A stretch of 45,965 bases of DNA from an uncultured Verrucomicrobiales bacterium (GTDB lineage Bacteria; Verrucomicrobiota; Verrucomicrobiia; Limisphaerales; Palsa-1400). This document shows, piece after piece, positions 34,231 to 43,784 of the stretch (the stretch's first letter is position 1; every line of letters begins with the position of its first letter). The stretch is from NCBI GenBank assembly GCA_903927905.1, contig CAIYOY010000146.1, positions 1 to 45,965 on the forward strand, in the 5' to 3' direction. The notes beneath the pieces were generated by a model. The model did not search any database. It had not been told where the DNA came from and worked only from the letters and a program-made list of their open reading frames with translations. The position numbers were made by a program, and so were the translations under genes.

Positions 34231-35130
34231 ATGAGCGTCTTGATTGTTGGTTCCACCGCCCTCGATTCCATTAAAACCCCGCGCGCGGAAAACCCGCGCC
34301 TGCTCGGCGGCTCCGCCAGCCACGCCGCCGTGGCCGCGAGTTTTTTTGCACCGGTCAAAATGGTCGGCATTGTCGGCAAAGATTTTCCGAAGCGTTATAT
34401 CCAGCTTTATCGCAAACATAAGATTGATCTCGAGGGCCTGCAGATCGCCGAGGGAAAAACGTTCCATTGGTCCGGGGAATACGAAGTGAACATGAACAAT
34501 CGCCGCACACTCGAAACCGAGTTGGGTGTTTTTGAAACGTTCACCCCCCACCTGCCTCGCTCGTATCAAAACAGCCCGTTTGTCCTCCTGGCCAATATTG
34601 CCCCCAGCCTGCAACACCACGTCCTGGACCAGATGCGCCGGCCAAAATTCGTCGTCGCTGACACGATGGATCTCTGGCTGAACATCGCCATGGCTGATCT
34701 GCTCAAATTGATCAAACGGGTGGATGGATTTGTTTTAAATGAAAGCGAAGCCCGTCAATTGACCAAAGAAGACAACCTGGTGAACGCAGCGAAAAAACTT
34801 CATAAGCTCGGCCCGAAATACGTCATCGTCAAAAAAGGCGAGCACGGCGCGATTCTTTCCGGCCCCAAGGGACTGTTCATTTCGCCGGCCTATCCCTTGC
34901 CGCACGTCGTTGATCCCACCGGGGCGGGTGATTCATTCGTCGGCGGCATGATGGGCTATCTCTCCACCGCGAAAGGTTCTATTGACAGCAATCTGCGTCG
35001 CGCCATGATTTACGGCAGCGTGGTGGCGTCATTCTGCTGCGAAGGTTTTGGATTGAACTTCACCACCCGGGTGACTCGCAAAGCCATTGAAAAACGGGTG
35101 AAAGAATTGGAAGCTCTGGTTAAATTCTAG
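34231..35130 (+). CDS. PfkB-family carbohydrate kinase
   Basis: The 299-residue kinase has the N-terminal glycine motif (PRLLGGSASHAAVAAS) and the C-terminal ATP/active-site signature VDPTGAGDSFVGGMMG (about 227-242) with the catalytic aspartate in GAGDSF. Other family features are KRYIQLYRKHKIDLEGLQI and FVLNESEARQLTKED. It phosphorylates a sugar, nucleoside or related alcohol. The substrate is not determined. The gene is divergent from the isomerase-like gene, and the next gene (PNP) is convergent, so a ribose/nucleoside salvage link is possible. Confidence 0.93.
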   Translation: MSVLIVGSTALDSIKTPRAENPRLLGGSASHAAVAASFFAPVKMVGIVGKDFPKRYIQLYRKHKIDLEGLQIAEGKTFHWSGEYEVNMNNRRTLETELGVFETFTPHLPRSYQNSPFVLLANIAPSLQHHVLDQMRRPKFVVADTMDLWLNIAMADLLKLIKRVDGFVLNESEARQLTKEDNLVNAAKKLHKLGPKYVIVKKGEHGAILSGPKGLFISPAYPLPHVVDPTGAGDSFVGGMMGYLSTAKGSIDSNLRRAMIYGSVVASFCCEGFGLNFTTRVTRKAIEKRVKELEALVKF

Positions 35131-35145
35131 CCGTAGTGGCAGAGG

Positions 35146-35961
35146 CTATTTCCCCGCCTGAAGCTGCGCAAAGATATTCAAGAATTGCGCGACTTCGTCT
35201 TTTTTCTTTTCGCCCATGGCCAAAACATCCTGATGAATCACCGCCGCGCCTTTGACTCCGGTCTCATTGGTGATGCACGAAATGGCCGCCACAGATAACC
35301 CGCATTGCCGCGCCACAATCGCTTCCGGCACGGTGCTCATGCCGACCGCGTCCGCGCCCCATTTCCGAAAGGCCGCGATTTCCGCCGGGGTCTCATAATT
35401 CGGCCCCGACACCGCCAGATAAACGCCCGTGTGCCAGCGCAACTTGCTTTGTTTGGCCGCCTTTTTCGCCGCCTCAAACAGCGGACGATCATAGACCGTG
35501 GTCAGATCCACAAAGCGCGGCAACCCCGGCCGCGCCGGGCCGCGCAACGGACTCGTGCCGATGAAATTGATGTGATCATCCAAGACCATGAAGTCCCCGG
35601 CACGATACGATTTATTCACCGCGCCCGCCGCATTTGTCAACAATAACGAGCGGATGCCGAATTCCGCCAGCACGCGAATGGGAAAGGTCAGCCGATCCAT
35701 CTCAAACCCCTCATAATGATGCGCCCGCCCCTTGAGGACGACCACGGGAATTTTTTCGAAGTGCCCAAAAATAAGTTTGCCCGCATGTCCCGCCACGCCG
35801 ACCGTCGGGAAGCCCGGCAACTGTCCGTAGCCGATTTCCCGCGTCACCGTCAGTTTGCCGAGGGCGTTTTGAAAACCGCTGCCCAGAACCATGGCCAGCG
35901 TGGGACGCAAGGGCGTCTCCTTTTTCAGGACTGCGGCGGTGGCTTTGGCATCTAAAATCAT
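35146..35961 (-). CDS. Purine nucleoside phosphorylase, class II (trimeric type)
   Basis: PNP splits purine nucleosides with phosphate into base and pentose-1-phosphate. The fold signature is present as LAMVLGSGFQN (phosphate loop), GRAHHYEGFEMD, LLTNAAGAVNKSYRAGDFM and DHINFIGTSPL. The substrate-side motifs GPNYETPAEIAAFRKWGADA and VGMSTVPEAIVARQCG follow, then ISCITNETGVKG. The length of 271 residues fits the trimeric class. It is read towards the PfkB kinase gene, 15 bases away. Confidence 0.95.
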   Translation of the reverse strand: MILDAKATAAVLKKETPLRPTLAMVLGSGFQNALGKLTVTREIGYGQLPGFPTVGVAGHAGKLIFGHFEKIPVVVLKGRAHHYEGFEMDRLTFPIRVLAEFGIRSLLLTNAAGAVNKSYRAGDFMVLDDHINFIGTSPLRGPARPGLPRFVDLTTVYDRPLFEAAKKAAKQSKLRWHTGVYLAVSGPNYETPAEIAAFRKWGADAVGMSTVPEAIVARQCGLSVAAISCITNETGVKGAAVIHQDVLAMGEKKKDEVAQFLNIFAQLQAGK

Positions 35962-36009
35962 ACGTCACCAGATTATTGGCTGATTCCTCCCGGTCAGCGC
36001 AATCTAAAT

Positions 36010-38823
36010 TCAGCCTTCCAGCGCCCCTGCCAAAACCTCCGCGATATGCCGTGGATGTCGCTGGCTTAAGTGTTCGATCTGATGACGGCAACTCGTCCCC
36101 GACGCCACTACCACACAATCCTTCGTTTGCGCTTCCAATTGCTTCAGCAAGGGTTGGGCGACTTGGACGGATAAGTCATATTTGCTTTCCATCGCCCCAA
36201 ATGCCCCGGCCATCCCGCAACACCCCGTTTCGAGCAGCACGGCTTTCTTCCCGGCCCGTTCGACCAATCGCTTCATAAATGAGGGGTTCAATAACGATTT
36301 GGCATGGCAATGGGCATGGATCGCCACGGTTCCCGCGCTGGCCTTGAATCGGATCGCTTCCGGTTCCCGCGCCAGCAAGGCCTCGATAAATTGCTCAAAG
36401 AGAAAAGCGCGTTTCTTCACTTCCGCCGCGCCGTCCAGTTTCAATTCCGCATAGTCTTCTGCGAACATCGAATAACAGGACGCTTCCAAAAATAAAATTG
36501 GTTCTGTTCCGCCGCGCAGTAATTCCAGATTGTGCCGACCGAATTCAGCGGCTTTTTCTAACACGCCCTGACTGAAGGCGGGACGGCCACAACATTTTCG
36601 ACCGGTTGCCAGAGCCACTTCAAAGCCGGCGGCTTCCAGCACGGCGACGGCGGCTTGGCCGATGTGGGGTTCGTGATAACGGACAAAGGTGTCGTCCCAC
36701 AAAATGACCCGCCCGCGTTTTGGCGTCGAACGAGTCGGCCTCTGCGCAAACCAATGGTCAAACCGTTCGTCCGCGTAAGGCGGCAATGGTCGCCGTGCCG
36801 CAAAACCAAAAAACTTTTCCATCACCACGCGCAATGGCGCAAACTTCAAACTAAAATTCGCCAGGCCCGGCACCAGACAACCCAGCTTTCCCAGCAGATC
36901 CACCGAACTGATCATCCGTTCCCGCAACGTGATCCCATCGCGCCGATGCCGTGCATGGATCAATTCTGCTTTCAACAACGCCAAGTTCACATTCGACGGA
37001 CACTCGGTCGTGCAAGCTTTGCACGACAAACAATTACTCAGCGCTGTTTCCATTTCCGCGCAGGCCAGGGCATCACCGCTCCCGCGCAACTCCAGCGCGG
37101 CGCGGATCGCATTTGCGCGGCCGCGCGTGGACATGATCTCTTCGCCCGTTGCCAGAAATGTCGGGCACATCGTCGGCGCATCCTTCCGGCAACCGCCGCA
37201 GCCGTTGCATTGCTCGAGATTGCCGATGAACGACCCATCCTTCGCCGCAAACGCCAACACCGGTTCAAACGGAAGTTTCAATTCATAACCCGGACCCATC
37301 CGCAAAAGCGTATCTATCTTATAACGATCATCGGGAAAGATCTTACCGGGATTGAACAGTCCTTTGGGATCGAAGACATTTTTGATTTCGCGCATCAGGC
37401 CGAGCAGTTCTGGGCCCAATTGTTCCGGCATGTATTCCGTTCGCGCGATGCCCACGCCATGCTCCGCCGCGAGCGAACCTTTGAACTGCAACACCAAAGC
37501 CGCCACTTCATCGGAAACGATGCGGAATTTTTTTAAGTCTTCTGCGCTGTGCAGATCGAGCACAGGGCGGACGTGTAACAACCCCGAGGCCGCATGGCCA
37601 TAAAAACAGGCGTCGAGATTTTGTCGGCGTAAAATAGTTTGCAACTCGCCGACATAGGCGGGCAATTGCGCCGGTCGCACCGCTGTGTCCTCAATCGCCG
37701 TCACCGGCTTGGCCGCGCCTTTGCAACCTGTCAACAATGACAACCCCGCCTTCCGCATGTTCCACACCAGATTCATGGATACAGCATCCTCCAGCAACAA
37801 CGTCCGCAGCCCGAGATTCCGTTGGCCAACCGTTTTCAGCCGATCCCCGTTGTCGTCAAAAAATTCCACCAGCAAAATCGCCTCGCACGGCTTCGCATCC
37901 AACTCCATCAGGTCCCGGGCTGCCTTGAAATTCAATTGCCCGCGCGTCTGATCAAACAACACCCGGTCAATGTGCTCGATCGCCGCTGGTTGCAGATCCA
38001 GCAACGCCACCGTCGCTTCCATCGCTTCCATTACCGACGCAAAAAAAATCAGCCCCAATGATTTCTTCTTCGGCGGCGCCATGATTTTCAATTCCGCTGA
38101 TACGATCGCCGCCAGCGTCCCCTCGCTCCCGCCGAGCAAGTGACACAAATTCGTCTCCTTCAAAAACCGGTCCACGCCATATCCCGGCCAGCGCTTCAAC
38201 AAATCCGCCGGCATCCGCGCCTCGATCTCCTTCGCAGACTTCCCCACCAACGCCGCCAGCGCCGCCTTCCTTCCGGCCAACCCATCAGTTTCCCAATCCA
38301 GCGTCGTGATCCGGCCATCCGCCAGCACCACCTCCAAAGATTTCACATGATCCGCCGTGCAACCATAAACCGGCACATGCGCGCCGGAGGAATTATTCGC
38401 GATCATGCCGCCAATCGTCGCCCGTGAACTGGTTGCAACGTCTGGCCCGAAACAGAAACCCTTGGGTTTGAGAAAAGCGTTCAGTTGATCGAGAACAACG
38501 CCCGCTCCGACGCGAATGGTTTGGCGTTCTGGATTGAAATCGGAAACCTGGCGGTTGAAGCGGGAAAATTCAACGATGAGACCCTCGCCGATGGCCCCGC
38601 CGACGAGACCGGTTCCGGCTCCGCGAGGAATGACGGAGAGACCACTTTCCGTAGCGGCTTTGACGGCAGCGGCCGCCTGTTGCGCGTTCGCGGGAAAAGC
38701 AATAGCCGCCGGTTCGATCTGATAAACCGAAGCGTCCGTGGCATAAAGCTGACAAGTCAGATTGTCGAAAGCGATTTCGCAATCCACTCGTTGCATCAGG
38801 CTTTGTTGGTTGGCAGACAACAT
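36010..38823 (-). CDS. FAD/Fe-S D-lactate dehydrogenase-type oxidoreductase
   Basis: The 937-residue fusion joins an FAD-binding domain (IPRGAGTGLVGGAIG, GPDVATSSRATIGGMIANNS) and a FAD-oxidase C-terminal domain (GLLHVRPVLDLHSAED, GSLAAEHGVGIARTEYMPEQ) to an iron-sulfur half. That half has two ferredoxin motifs (CNGCGGCRK about 538, CLSCKACTTECP about 596) and two CCG domains (GRKCCGRPAFSQG about 743, ETGCCGMAGAFG about 866). It resembles the GlpC/GlcF-fused D-lactate or 2-hydroxyacid dehydrogenases (YdiJ type) that pass electrons to the quinone pool. The ATG at 38823 is used; a TTG at 38880 is less likely. Confidence 0.93.
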   Translation of the reverse strand: MLSANQQSLMQRVDCEIAFDNLTCQLYATDASVYQIEPAAIAFPANAQQAAAAVKAATESGLSVIPRGAGTGLVGGAIGEGLIVEFSRFNRQVSDFNPERQTIRVGAGVVLDQLNAFLKPKGFCFGPDVATSSRATIGGMIANNSSGAHVPVYGCTADHVKSLEVVLADGRITTLDWETDGLAGRKAALAALVGKSAKEIEARMPADLLKRWPGYGVDRFLKETNLCHLLGGSEGTLAAIVSAELKIMAPPKKKSLGLIFFASVMEAMEATVALLDLQPAAIEHIDRVLFDQTRGQLNFKAARDLMELDAKPCEAILLVEFFDDNGDRLKTVGQRNLGLRTLLLEDAVSMNLVWNMRKAGLSLLTGCKGAAKPVTAIEDTAVRPAQLPAYVGELQTILRRQNLDACFYGHAASGLLHVRPVLDLHSAEDLKKFRIVSDEVAALVLQFKGSLAAEHGVGIARTEYMPEQLGPELLGLMREIKNVFDPKGLFNPGKIFPDDRYKIDTLLRMGPGYELKLPFEPVLAFAAKDGSFIGNLEQCNGCGGCRKDAPTMCPTFLATGEEIMSTRGRANAIRAALELRGSGDALACAEMETALSNCLSCKACTTECPSNVNLALLKAELIHARHRRDGITLRERMISSVDLLGKLGCLVPGLANFSLKFAPLRVVMEKFFGFAARRPLPPYADERFDHWFAQRPTRSTPKRGRVILWDDTFVRYHEPHIGQAAVAVLEAAGFEVALATGRKCCGRPAFSQGVLEKAAEFGRHNLELLRGGTEPILFLEASCYSMFAEDYAELKLDGAAEVKKRAFLFEQFIEALLAREPEAIRFKASAGTVAIHAHCHAKSLLNPSFMKRLVERAGKKAVLLETGCCGMAGAFGAMESKYDLSVQVAQPLLKQLEAQTKDCVVVASGTSCRHQIEHLSQRHPRHIAEVLAGALEG

Positions 38824-39085
38824 TGGCGAAATCTTATGGGCGGCGGGCTGGACTGACAACGCGGAAAAGAAAGGCGGCAACCGCAGAGAGGGAGTTTTTT
38901 AACCGCGAAAAATGCGAAATACACGAACGGGAATGGGAAGCTGCAACCAAAGACGCAGGCAAAATGATAAAGGCAGGAAGTCAAAAAGATGCAGATCAAA
39001 AATTAAAGATTTTGAGGAATAGTAATACAGGGGGGGAAACTCCCCGCAGCGAAGCAGAGGGGGCGGAGATACGCAGGGAATTTTT
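38824..39085. other. Gene-free stretch with repeat-derived sequence
   Basis: These 262 bases hold AACCGCGAAAAATGCGAAAT (38901-38920), which resembles a dispersed sequence type of verrucomicrobial genomes, and a run of seven Gs near 39031. An 88-codon open frame on the plus strand is low-complexity and rich in K, E and R, and is not taken as a gene. The stretch marks the downstream border of the restriction-modification pair. Confidence 0.5.
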
Positions 39086-41764
39086 TTAAACCAACCTTGT
39101 TATTTCCGAGAAATCGCTTTTGGTGGGCATAATAAAGAGGCATTTACTGCCGCTACGGGACGACCAGACGGCACCGACCGCACGTTTTTCATCAGCGTCC
39201 GGACCGCCGTATAGGTGTCCGCCTTTATATTCCACCGCCAAGACACGCCCATCAACTAACTGGCAGAGAAAATCGGGGTAAAACCAATCGGTGGAAGTTT
39301 GCAGACGGAACGAAGTTGATTTGCGCGACAAATTACGAATCCAATATTTCACCTCAGCCAAGCCGTCGATGAACTGGGCGCATTTAAATTCTTCGGTAAT
39401 ATTTCCGCCCGGAGTTTTTTCGGGGAGTTCGCCGGGCTTTGGGCCGAAGTAATGCTTTTTAAACTGGAAGCCACCTTCGTAGAGCCAGCTCGGTTCGTAA
39501 CTCATTGTTTTGAAATTAATCGCCCGCTCCGCACTGACCGCGAGCGGGGCTTCAGGAAGGAGAAACGTTTGGAAAGCTATTCGGTTTTCATTTTCGCGAT
39601 GCTGCTGGATTCGTGCTTCAATTTGGTCGCGTAATCGAAAACGATCCAGGGCCAGCACACTAATGTCGGTGATGCCGTGTTTCGCCATCAGGCCGCGAAT
39701 TACTTTCCGCAAAAACTCCGCCGACTCCCCAGCGGGAATGTCTTGATGATCAATATGGGAATCAAGCCAGGCCACCAGCATCTCCATTGTCCAATCGCCG
39801 GCACCGCCAAGTTGAAGCACGTTTTGATGAAGGGTGGCGATGAAATCGTTGGCTGGCATTTCCTCCTGGAGAACGCTGCTTTGTACCTCCCCCTTGTCCC
39901 CAATATCAATCACGCCGGATTTGCCGACCGGCCGCACCAGTGGATTATAGCTTTCGGCAAGGGAAGCATCTTTCGCACTTAGTTTCCAAGGCTGTTCGAT
40001 CAGAAATGTTTTCTCGAACTCAAACAAGTTGCCGTTCTCTTTCACGCACAACAGAGGCACGACAAAATCCAGTTGCAACTCGTACGGTGAAGGAATACGG
40101 GTTTGGCCGGTTCCGCCAAATGCTTTCTCCGCTTCCTCGACCAACTTGACGGCCTCGGCCACCTTTGTCTTGGCTTCGGGTGTCGTCACGCAACTGGATA
40201 ATTTTTCTCCCTCCTCCTTATTGAGCGGGACGATGACGGTAATAGTGCCTTTAATGGAATCAATGCGGACCTTGCCAGCCAGAGCTGATTCTTGCGCCGC
40301 CGCCACCGTGGCATCAATTTCAGCCGGGGCAATCTGCACGGTCTTGGGTTGGGAGCCCAGCGGAAGAACACCCTGCGGAATGGGAATAATAATGCGCTCC
40401 GCTTCAGCGGCTGTAAAACCGTTGCTCTCCAGGGCTTCCCGCAATTCGGCTAATATTTCCGTGATGGAAGGCGAAATGGAAAAGGCGTAGGCGCAATTCA
40501 GGTCGGGATGTTTTTTGGATTTTGCGCCCGGCAGACGGAGGATGCGGCCAACAATTTGTTCAATGGCCGTGGCCGAACGGGTTTCTTTGAGACTGCACAA
40601 GACATAAGCAAACGGACAATCCCATCCCTCGCGCAACTTTTGCACCGTGATGATGAAGCGAACGCGACACTTGGGTGACTTGATTTCGTCTGCTCCGGGC
40701 AATTCATCCAAACTGCCGACAGAAATTTTTATTTCCTCTTTGGAGATATTAAATTCCGCAACCAAACGCTCACGCAACGGTTCGCACGCGTCCACTCGCT
40801 CGGCCTGAATCAGCATGATGGGGCGCAGATATTCACTCGTCTGCTGAGCTTCGCTGGCGGCCAGTTTTTCGAGATCGGCACGCAGTGTGATGGCCTCGGC
40901 CAATAATTGATCTTTTTGACTCGGATGCCGGGTGATGACACGCAAGGGCAGCTTGATCATGTCCGCCGCCTTCAATTCCGCCGCTGACACGCGATGCAGA
41001 ATGTTGGAGGGGTGCTTGGTTCTATCCGGGGTGGCAGTGAACTCCACGATGCAGGAGGGTAGCACGTTGCCAAGCGTGGAAAAACTCAAGTCCGTGCGGG
41101 CATTATGTGCCTCATCCACAATGACAATGGGACGCCGCAGCCTAAGCATATTCACCAATGAGGGCTTTGGTTTTCCATCCGCACCGGGCAGCAAATCGGC
41201 CAAACGGTCGGCGGGTACATTGAGCAAGTGTTCGGAAAAAGAACCATTTTGGTCATAGACTTTTCGGCCCGTGGTATCTTCTACCCGGAAAGATTGAATG
41301 GTTGACACAATTACGACGGTCTGGCCTTCCACTGTTGCTCTCGGCAAACGCAATGCTTCCTCAATGGTCACGACCTCAATGGCGCCACAGGCCAATTCCA
41401 ATGCACGGCGATAATCATGGCGCGGGTCGCGCAATGCATCGGCAGTCTGGGTGAGAATGGTGTTGCTCGGCACAAGCCAGAGAACGACGGCGCGATCCGC
41501 GTGAAGCAACTCACTGATGGCGAGGCCGGCAGCATGACAGGCGAGCAAGGTTTTGCCGCCGCCAGTTGGCACGCGCAGGCAGACGTAGGGCATGCCGGGC
41601 GTCAACCCCGCCGCTTGCACAGGGATATACGGGACCACCGCGCGATTGTTCTTTATTTGGACGTCCTGGAACGCGCCTTCCGGGCGACCGTCTTTGGAGC
41701 ATTGACGGAAAAAGTCGCGGAGTGATTCGAGCACCCGATTCTGATAATCCTTGAGAATAATCAT
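39086..41764 (-). CDS. Type III restriction enzyme Res-like subunit: helicase with PD-(D/E)XK nuclease
   Basis: The 892-residue protein has an SF2 helicase core with Walker A VPTGGGKT (about 65-72), DEAH motif VIVDEAHNA (about 211-219), VEFTATPDR and motif VI QIVGRILRLPG (about 402-412). The far C-terminus carries a nuclease-like motif, FYPDFLCQLVDG...LAVEYKGGH (about 826-847), giving PD-x-ExK. This is the layout of type III Res subunits, which cut DNA after ATP-driven sliding and need the Mod subunit. The ATG at 41764 overlaps the mod stop in ATGA. The longer frame to 41977 would run back through mod and is rejected. Confidence 0.9.
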   Translation of the reverse strand: MIILKDYQNRVLESLRDFFRQCSKDGRPEGAFQDVQIKNNRAVVPYIPVQAAGLTPGMPYVCLRVPTGGGKTLLACHAAGLAISELLHADRAVVLWLVPSNTILTQTADALRDPRHDYRRALELACGAIEVVTIEEALRLPRATVEGQTVVIVSTIQSFRVEDTTGRKVYDQNGSFSEHLLNVPADRLADLLPGADGKPKPSLVNMLRLRRPIVIVDEAHNARTDLSFSTLGNVLPSCIVEFTATPDRTKHPSNILHRVSAAELKAADMIKLPLRVITRHPSQKDQLLAEAITLRADLEKLAASEAQQTSEYLRPIMLIQAERVDACEPLRERLVAEFNISKEEIKISVGSLDELPGADEIKSPKCRVRFIITVQKLREGWDCPFAYVLCSLKETRSATAIEQIVGRILRLPGAKSKKHPDLNCAYAFSISPSITEILAELREALESNGFTAAEAERIIIPIPQGVLPLGSQPKTVQIAPAEIDATVAAAQESALAGKVRIDSIKGTITVIVPLNKEEGEKLSSCVTTPEAKTKVAEAVKLVEEAEKAFGGTGQTRIPSPYELQLDFVVPLLCVKENGNLFEFEKTFLIEQPWKLSAKDASLAESYNPLVRPVGKSGVIDIGDKGEVQSSVLQEEMPANDFIATLHQNVLQLGGAGDWTMEMLVAWLDSHIDHQDIPAGESAEFLRKVIRGLMAKHGITDISVLALDRFRLRDQIEARIQQHRENENRIAFQTFLLPEAPLAVSAERAINFKTMSYEPSWLYEGGFQFKKHYFGPKPGELPEKTPGGNITEEFKCAQFIDGLAEVKYWIRNLSRKSTSFRLQTSTDWFYPDFLCQLVDGRVLAVEYKGGHLYGGPDADEKRAVGAVWSSRSGSKCLFIMPTKSDFSEITRLV

Positions 41765-43365
41765 GACACCTTGATTTCGTAAGGGGATTGGCGGATGAGG
41801 ATGCTCTCCGCTTGCAGCCGTTCGCGTCCGAGCAAGCACCCGGCGCAATAAATAACCTTTGGCCCATCGAACTTCGGCAGTTGTGCCAACACTGTGCGGG
41901 TAAGAACATTCCCACCGTTCACGGTCTTGTCGCCCAAGATTCCATTGTAGAGCAGATAAATCCCGACGCCTCGACACTCGCCGATGAAAGGAGACTTCGT
42001 CACGCGTTCGCGCGGCAATGGCGCGCCTGTTTCTGAGAAATAAACGTGCCTCGCCAGATCAGTGAAACGTACAATGTCTCGGATTTTACCACCCTCGTCG
42101 AATAAGGGGTCGCCTAGTTCACCGAAACGGAAGCCGCCACCGAGACCTGCCACCTTCACACCTCTTTGATCCATATATCCCTCTGCTACACTCTTTACTC
42201 GCTTGGCTGTAATATCGCGTGCTATGTTTGGCTCCATTTCCACCAAAATAAATCGCCGTGGCGGCGATTTTGGTGAAGCTGCATTGAGTTTCAAAATCGC
42301 ATGTCCTGTTGTCCCAGAACCTGCGAAGGAATCGAGAACAAGATCGCCTGGCTTGGATGCAATTTGAAGTATGCTACCAATTAGGGTCGTCGGCTTGGGG
42401 TTATCAAAAACGTCTTCGGACGTACTCAAAACAGACTTTACTTCATCTCGTCCGATATGATTATCACCGACAGCCTCATGTGTCCAAAGTGTCACCGGGA
42501 CGAGCCCCTCTGACAGAGAACCGAGAAAAGTTTTCCTCGATGGAACAGCAGTTCCTTTGGCCCCAAAGAAAATTTCATCGTTTTCATCCATCCGTTCCAT
42601 TGACGCGTCATTAAATCGACGAAACGTTCCGGCAGGTGGGGTCCAAGTTATTCCATTTTTGAATGTGTAGCTGGAATTGTCAGTCCCACTTTTTGCATGC
42701 AATGGAGTCGCTTTCCAGGGCCCCAATCGGTGATTGTCGGGGTTTTTATACGCCCTATCCTGCACCTCACCCCGCTCAAGCCGCCCTATTGTGAATAAAT
42801 CCTTTTGCTTCGCATAGGCTAACAAGTGGTCGTGATTGTCACTGAAGTGTTTGGCATCGTTTGCCCTAGTGTATTTCTTTTGCCATACGCAATTGGCCAG
42901 CAAGTTGGCACCCCCGAAAATCTCATCCATGAGTAATCTGGCATGACCAATCTCATTATCGTCCAAGCTGACGAAAATAACCCCATCTTTACGAAGAAAT
43001 TTCCTTAGCAACACAAGGCGTGGGTACATCATGCAAAGCCAACGGTCGTGTCGGTCAAGGGTTTCGCCTTCTTTGCCCACCACTTTACCGAGCCACTCGC
43101 GCATCAGTGGACTATTGACGTTATCGTTATACACCCAGCCTTCGTTTCCCGTGTTGTAAGGAGGATCTATATAGATGCACTTAACTTGGCCAGCGTAGTA
43201 GGGCAAAAGTGCTTTCAGTGCGACGAGATTATCCCCCTGGACAATGAGGTTGCCGCTGCCGGGATCGCCACAGGCGAGTTCGGGCACGTCTTTAAGCAGA
43301 TGGAAAGGGACGGATTGATGATGGTTCACCACCGCCTCTTTCCCAATCCAATTAAGGGTAGGCAC
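41761..43365 (-). CDS. Type III-like DNA methyltransferase (Mod), beta-class
   Basis: The protein carries motif IV YIDPPYNTGN (about 63-72) before motif I DSFAGSGTTGHAI (about 344-356), the order of beta-class N6-adenine methyltransferases such as type III Mod. LNWIGKEAVVNHH near the N-terminus and VIFVSLDDNEIGHARLLMDE are family-typical. The C-terminal part (about 410-534) is variable and could hold target recognition. The start is a GTG at 43365, which agrees with homologous starts. The central part uses more A and T than neighbouring genes, which hints at transfer. It is translated together with the Res-like gene. Confidence 0.92.
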   Translation of the reverse strand: MPTLNWIGKEAVVNHHQSVPFHLLKDVPELACGDPGSGNLIVQGDNLVALKALLPYYAGQVKCIYIDPPYNTGNEGWVYNDNVNSPLMREWLGKVVGKEGETLDRHDRWLCMMYPRLVLLRKFLRKDGVIFVSLDDNEIGHARLLMDEIFGGANLLANCVWQKKYTRANDAKHFSDNHDHLLAYAKQKDLFTIGRLERGEVQDRAYKNPDNHRLGPWKATPLHAKSGTDNSSYTFKNGITWTPPAGTFRRFNDASMERMDENDEIFFGAKGTAVPSRKTFLGSLSEGLVPVTLWTHEAVGDNHIGRDEVKSVLSTSEDVFDNPKPTTLIGSILQIASKPGDLVLDSFAGSGTTGHAILKLNAASPKSPPRRFILVEMEPNIARDITAKRVKSVAEGYMDQRGVKVAGLGGGFRFGELGDPLFDEGGKIRDIVRFTDLARHVYFSETGAPLPRERVTKSPFIGECRGVGIYLLYNGILGDKTVNGGNVLTRTVLAQLPKFDGPKVIYCAGCLLGRERLQAESILIRQSPYEIKVS

Positions 43366-43410
43366 AGGCTGAGTTTTGGTTACGAGCGTACTCAGCGCTG
43401 TTTGTTGACC

Positions 43411-43563
43411 GTCTTTGTGGGAACTCTGGTGCCTGAAATAGAAAAGGGACGCACTTACTTGCGTCCCATCTCAGGCACCTAGGAGGGCCCACAAAAGAAC
43501 GCTTTCAATGCGCCCCATGTGGGGCGCATCTCAAGCGCTGTCTTTTGTATGAAATTTCCTAGG
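43411..43563. other. Array of two large nested hairpins upstream of the modification gene
   Basis: Unit 1: TCTTTGTGGG (43412) pairs with CCCACAAAAGA (43498), enclosing GGTGCCTGA/TCAGGCACC (43429/43479) and GGGACGCA-CTTACT-TGCGTCCC (43446-43467). Unit 2 is bounded by CCTAGG at 43478-43483 and 43558-43563. It pairs ACAAAAGA with TCTTTTGT and GCTT with AAGC, and has ATGCGCCCCA-TG-TGGGGCGCAT at the tip (43508-43529). The two units overlap in the CCCACAAAAGA segment, so only one outer stem can form at a time. No coding frame is present. It lies in the 856-base gap before accC. Confidence 0.75.
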
Positions 43564-43784
43564 TTTCGAGACGGACAGCAGCCGAAGCTACGCAAAATTT
43601 GTTAAATTATATGTTTATTACATTTTTTGGTTCACGGAATAAATCGGCGTTAGCTTAACGCAGTGGTGGAAGACGCCGCAAGGCGGAAAGGGAGGCGGGA
43701 AGTGGAGTTCGGCGTTCCAAGGTCAAATTCGCGGGACAGTGTACCGCGAATTAGAACATCTCGGCTGGCCGACGAGCAGTGACA

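Noticed and set aside
38823-39089. 88-codon open frame on the plus strand
   Set aside because: It is low-complexity K/E/R sequence from repeat-like DNA, and begins opposite the start of the lactate-dehydrogenase-type gene.
41765-41977. N-terminal extension of the Res-like protein
   Set aside because: It runs in another frame through the end of mod, while the ATG at 41764 gives a normal start and a 4-base overlap.
43645-43700. Possible integron attC site (GCGTTA-GCT-TAACGC with GCTTAAC)
   Set aside because: No GTTRRRY partner at the right distance, no integrase and no cassette array were seen; it is only a short palindrome.
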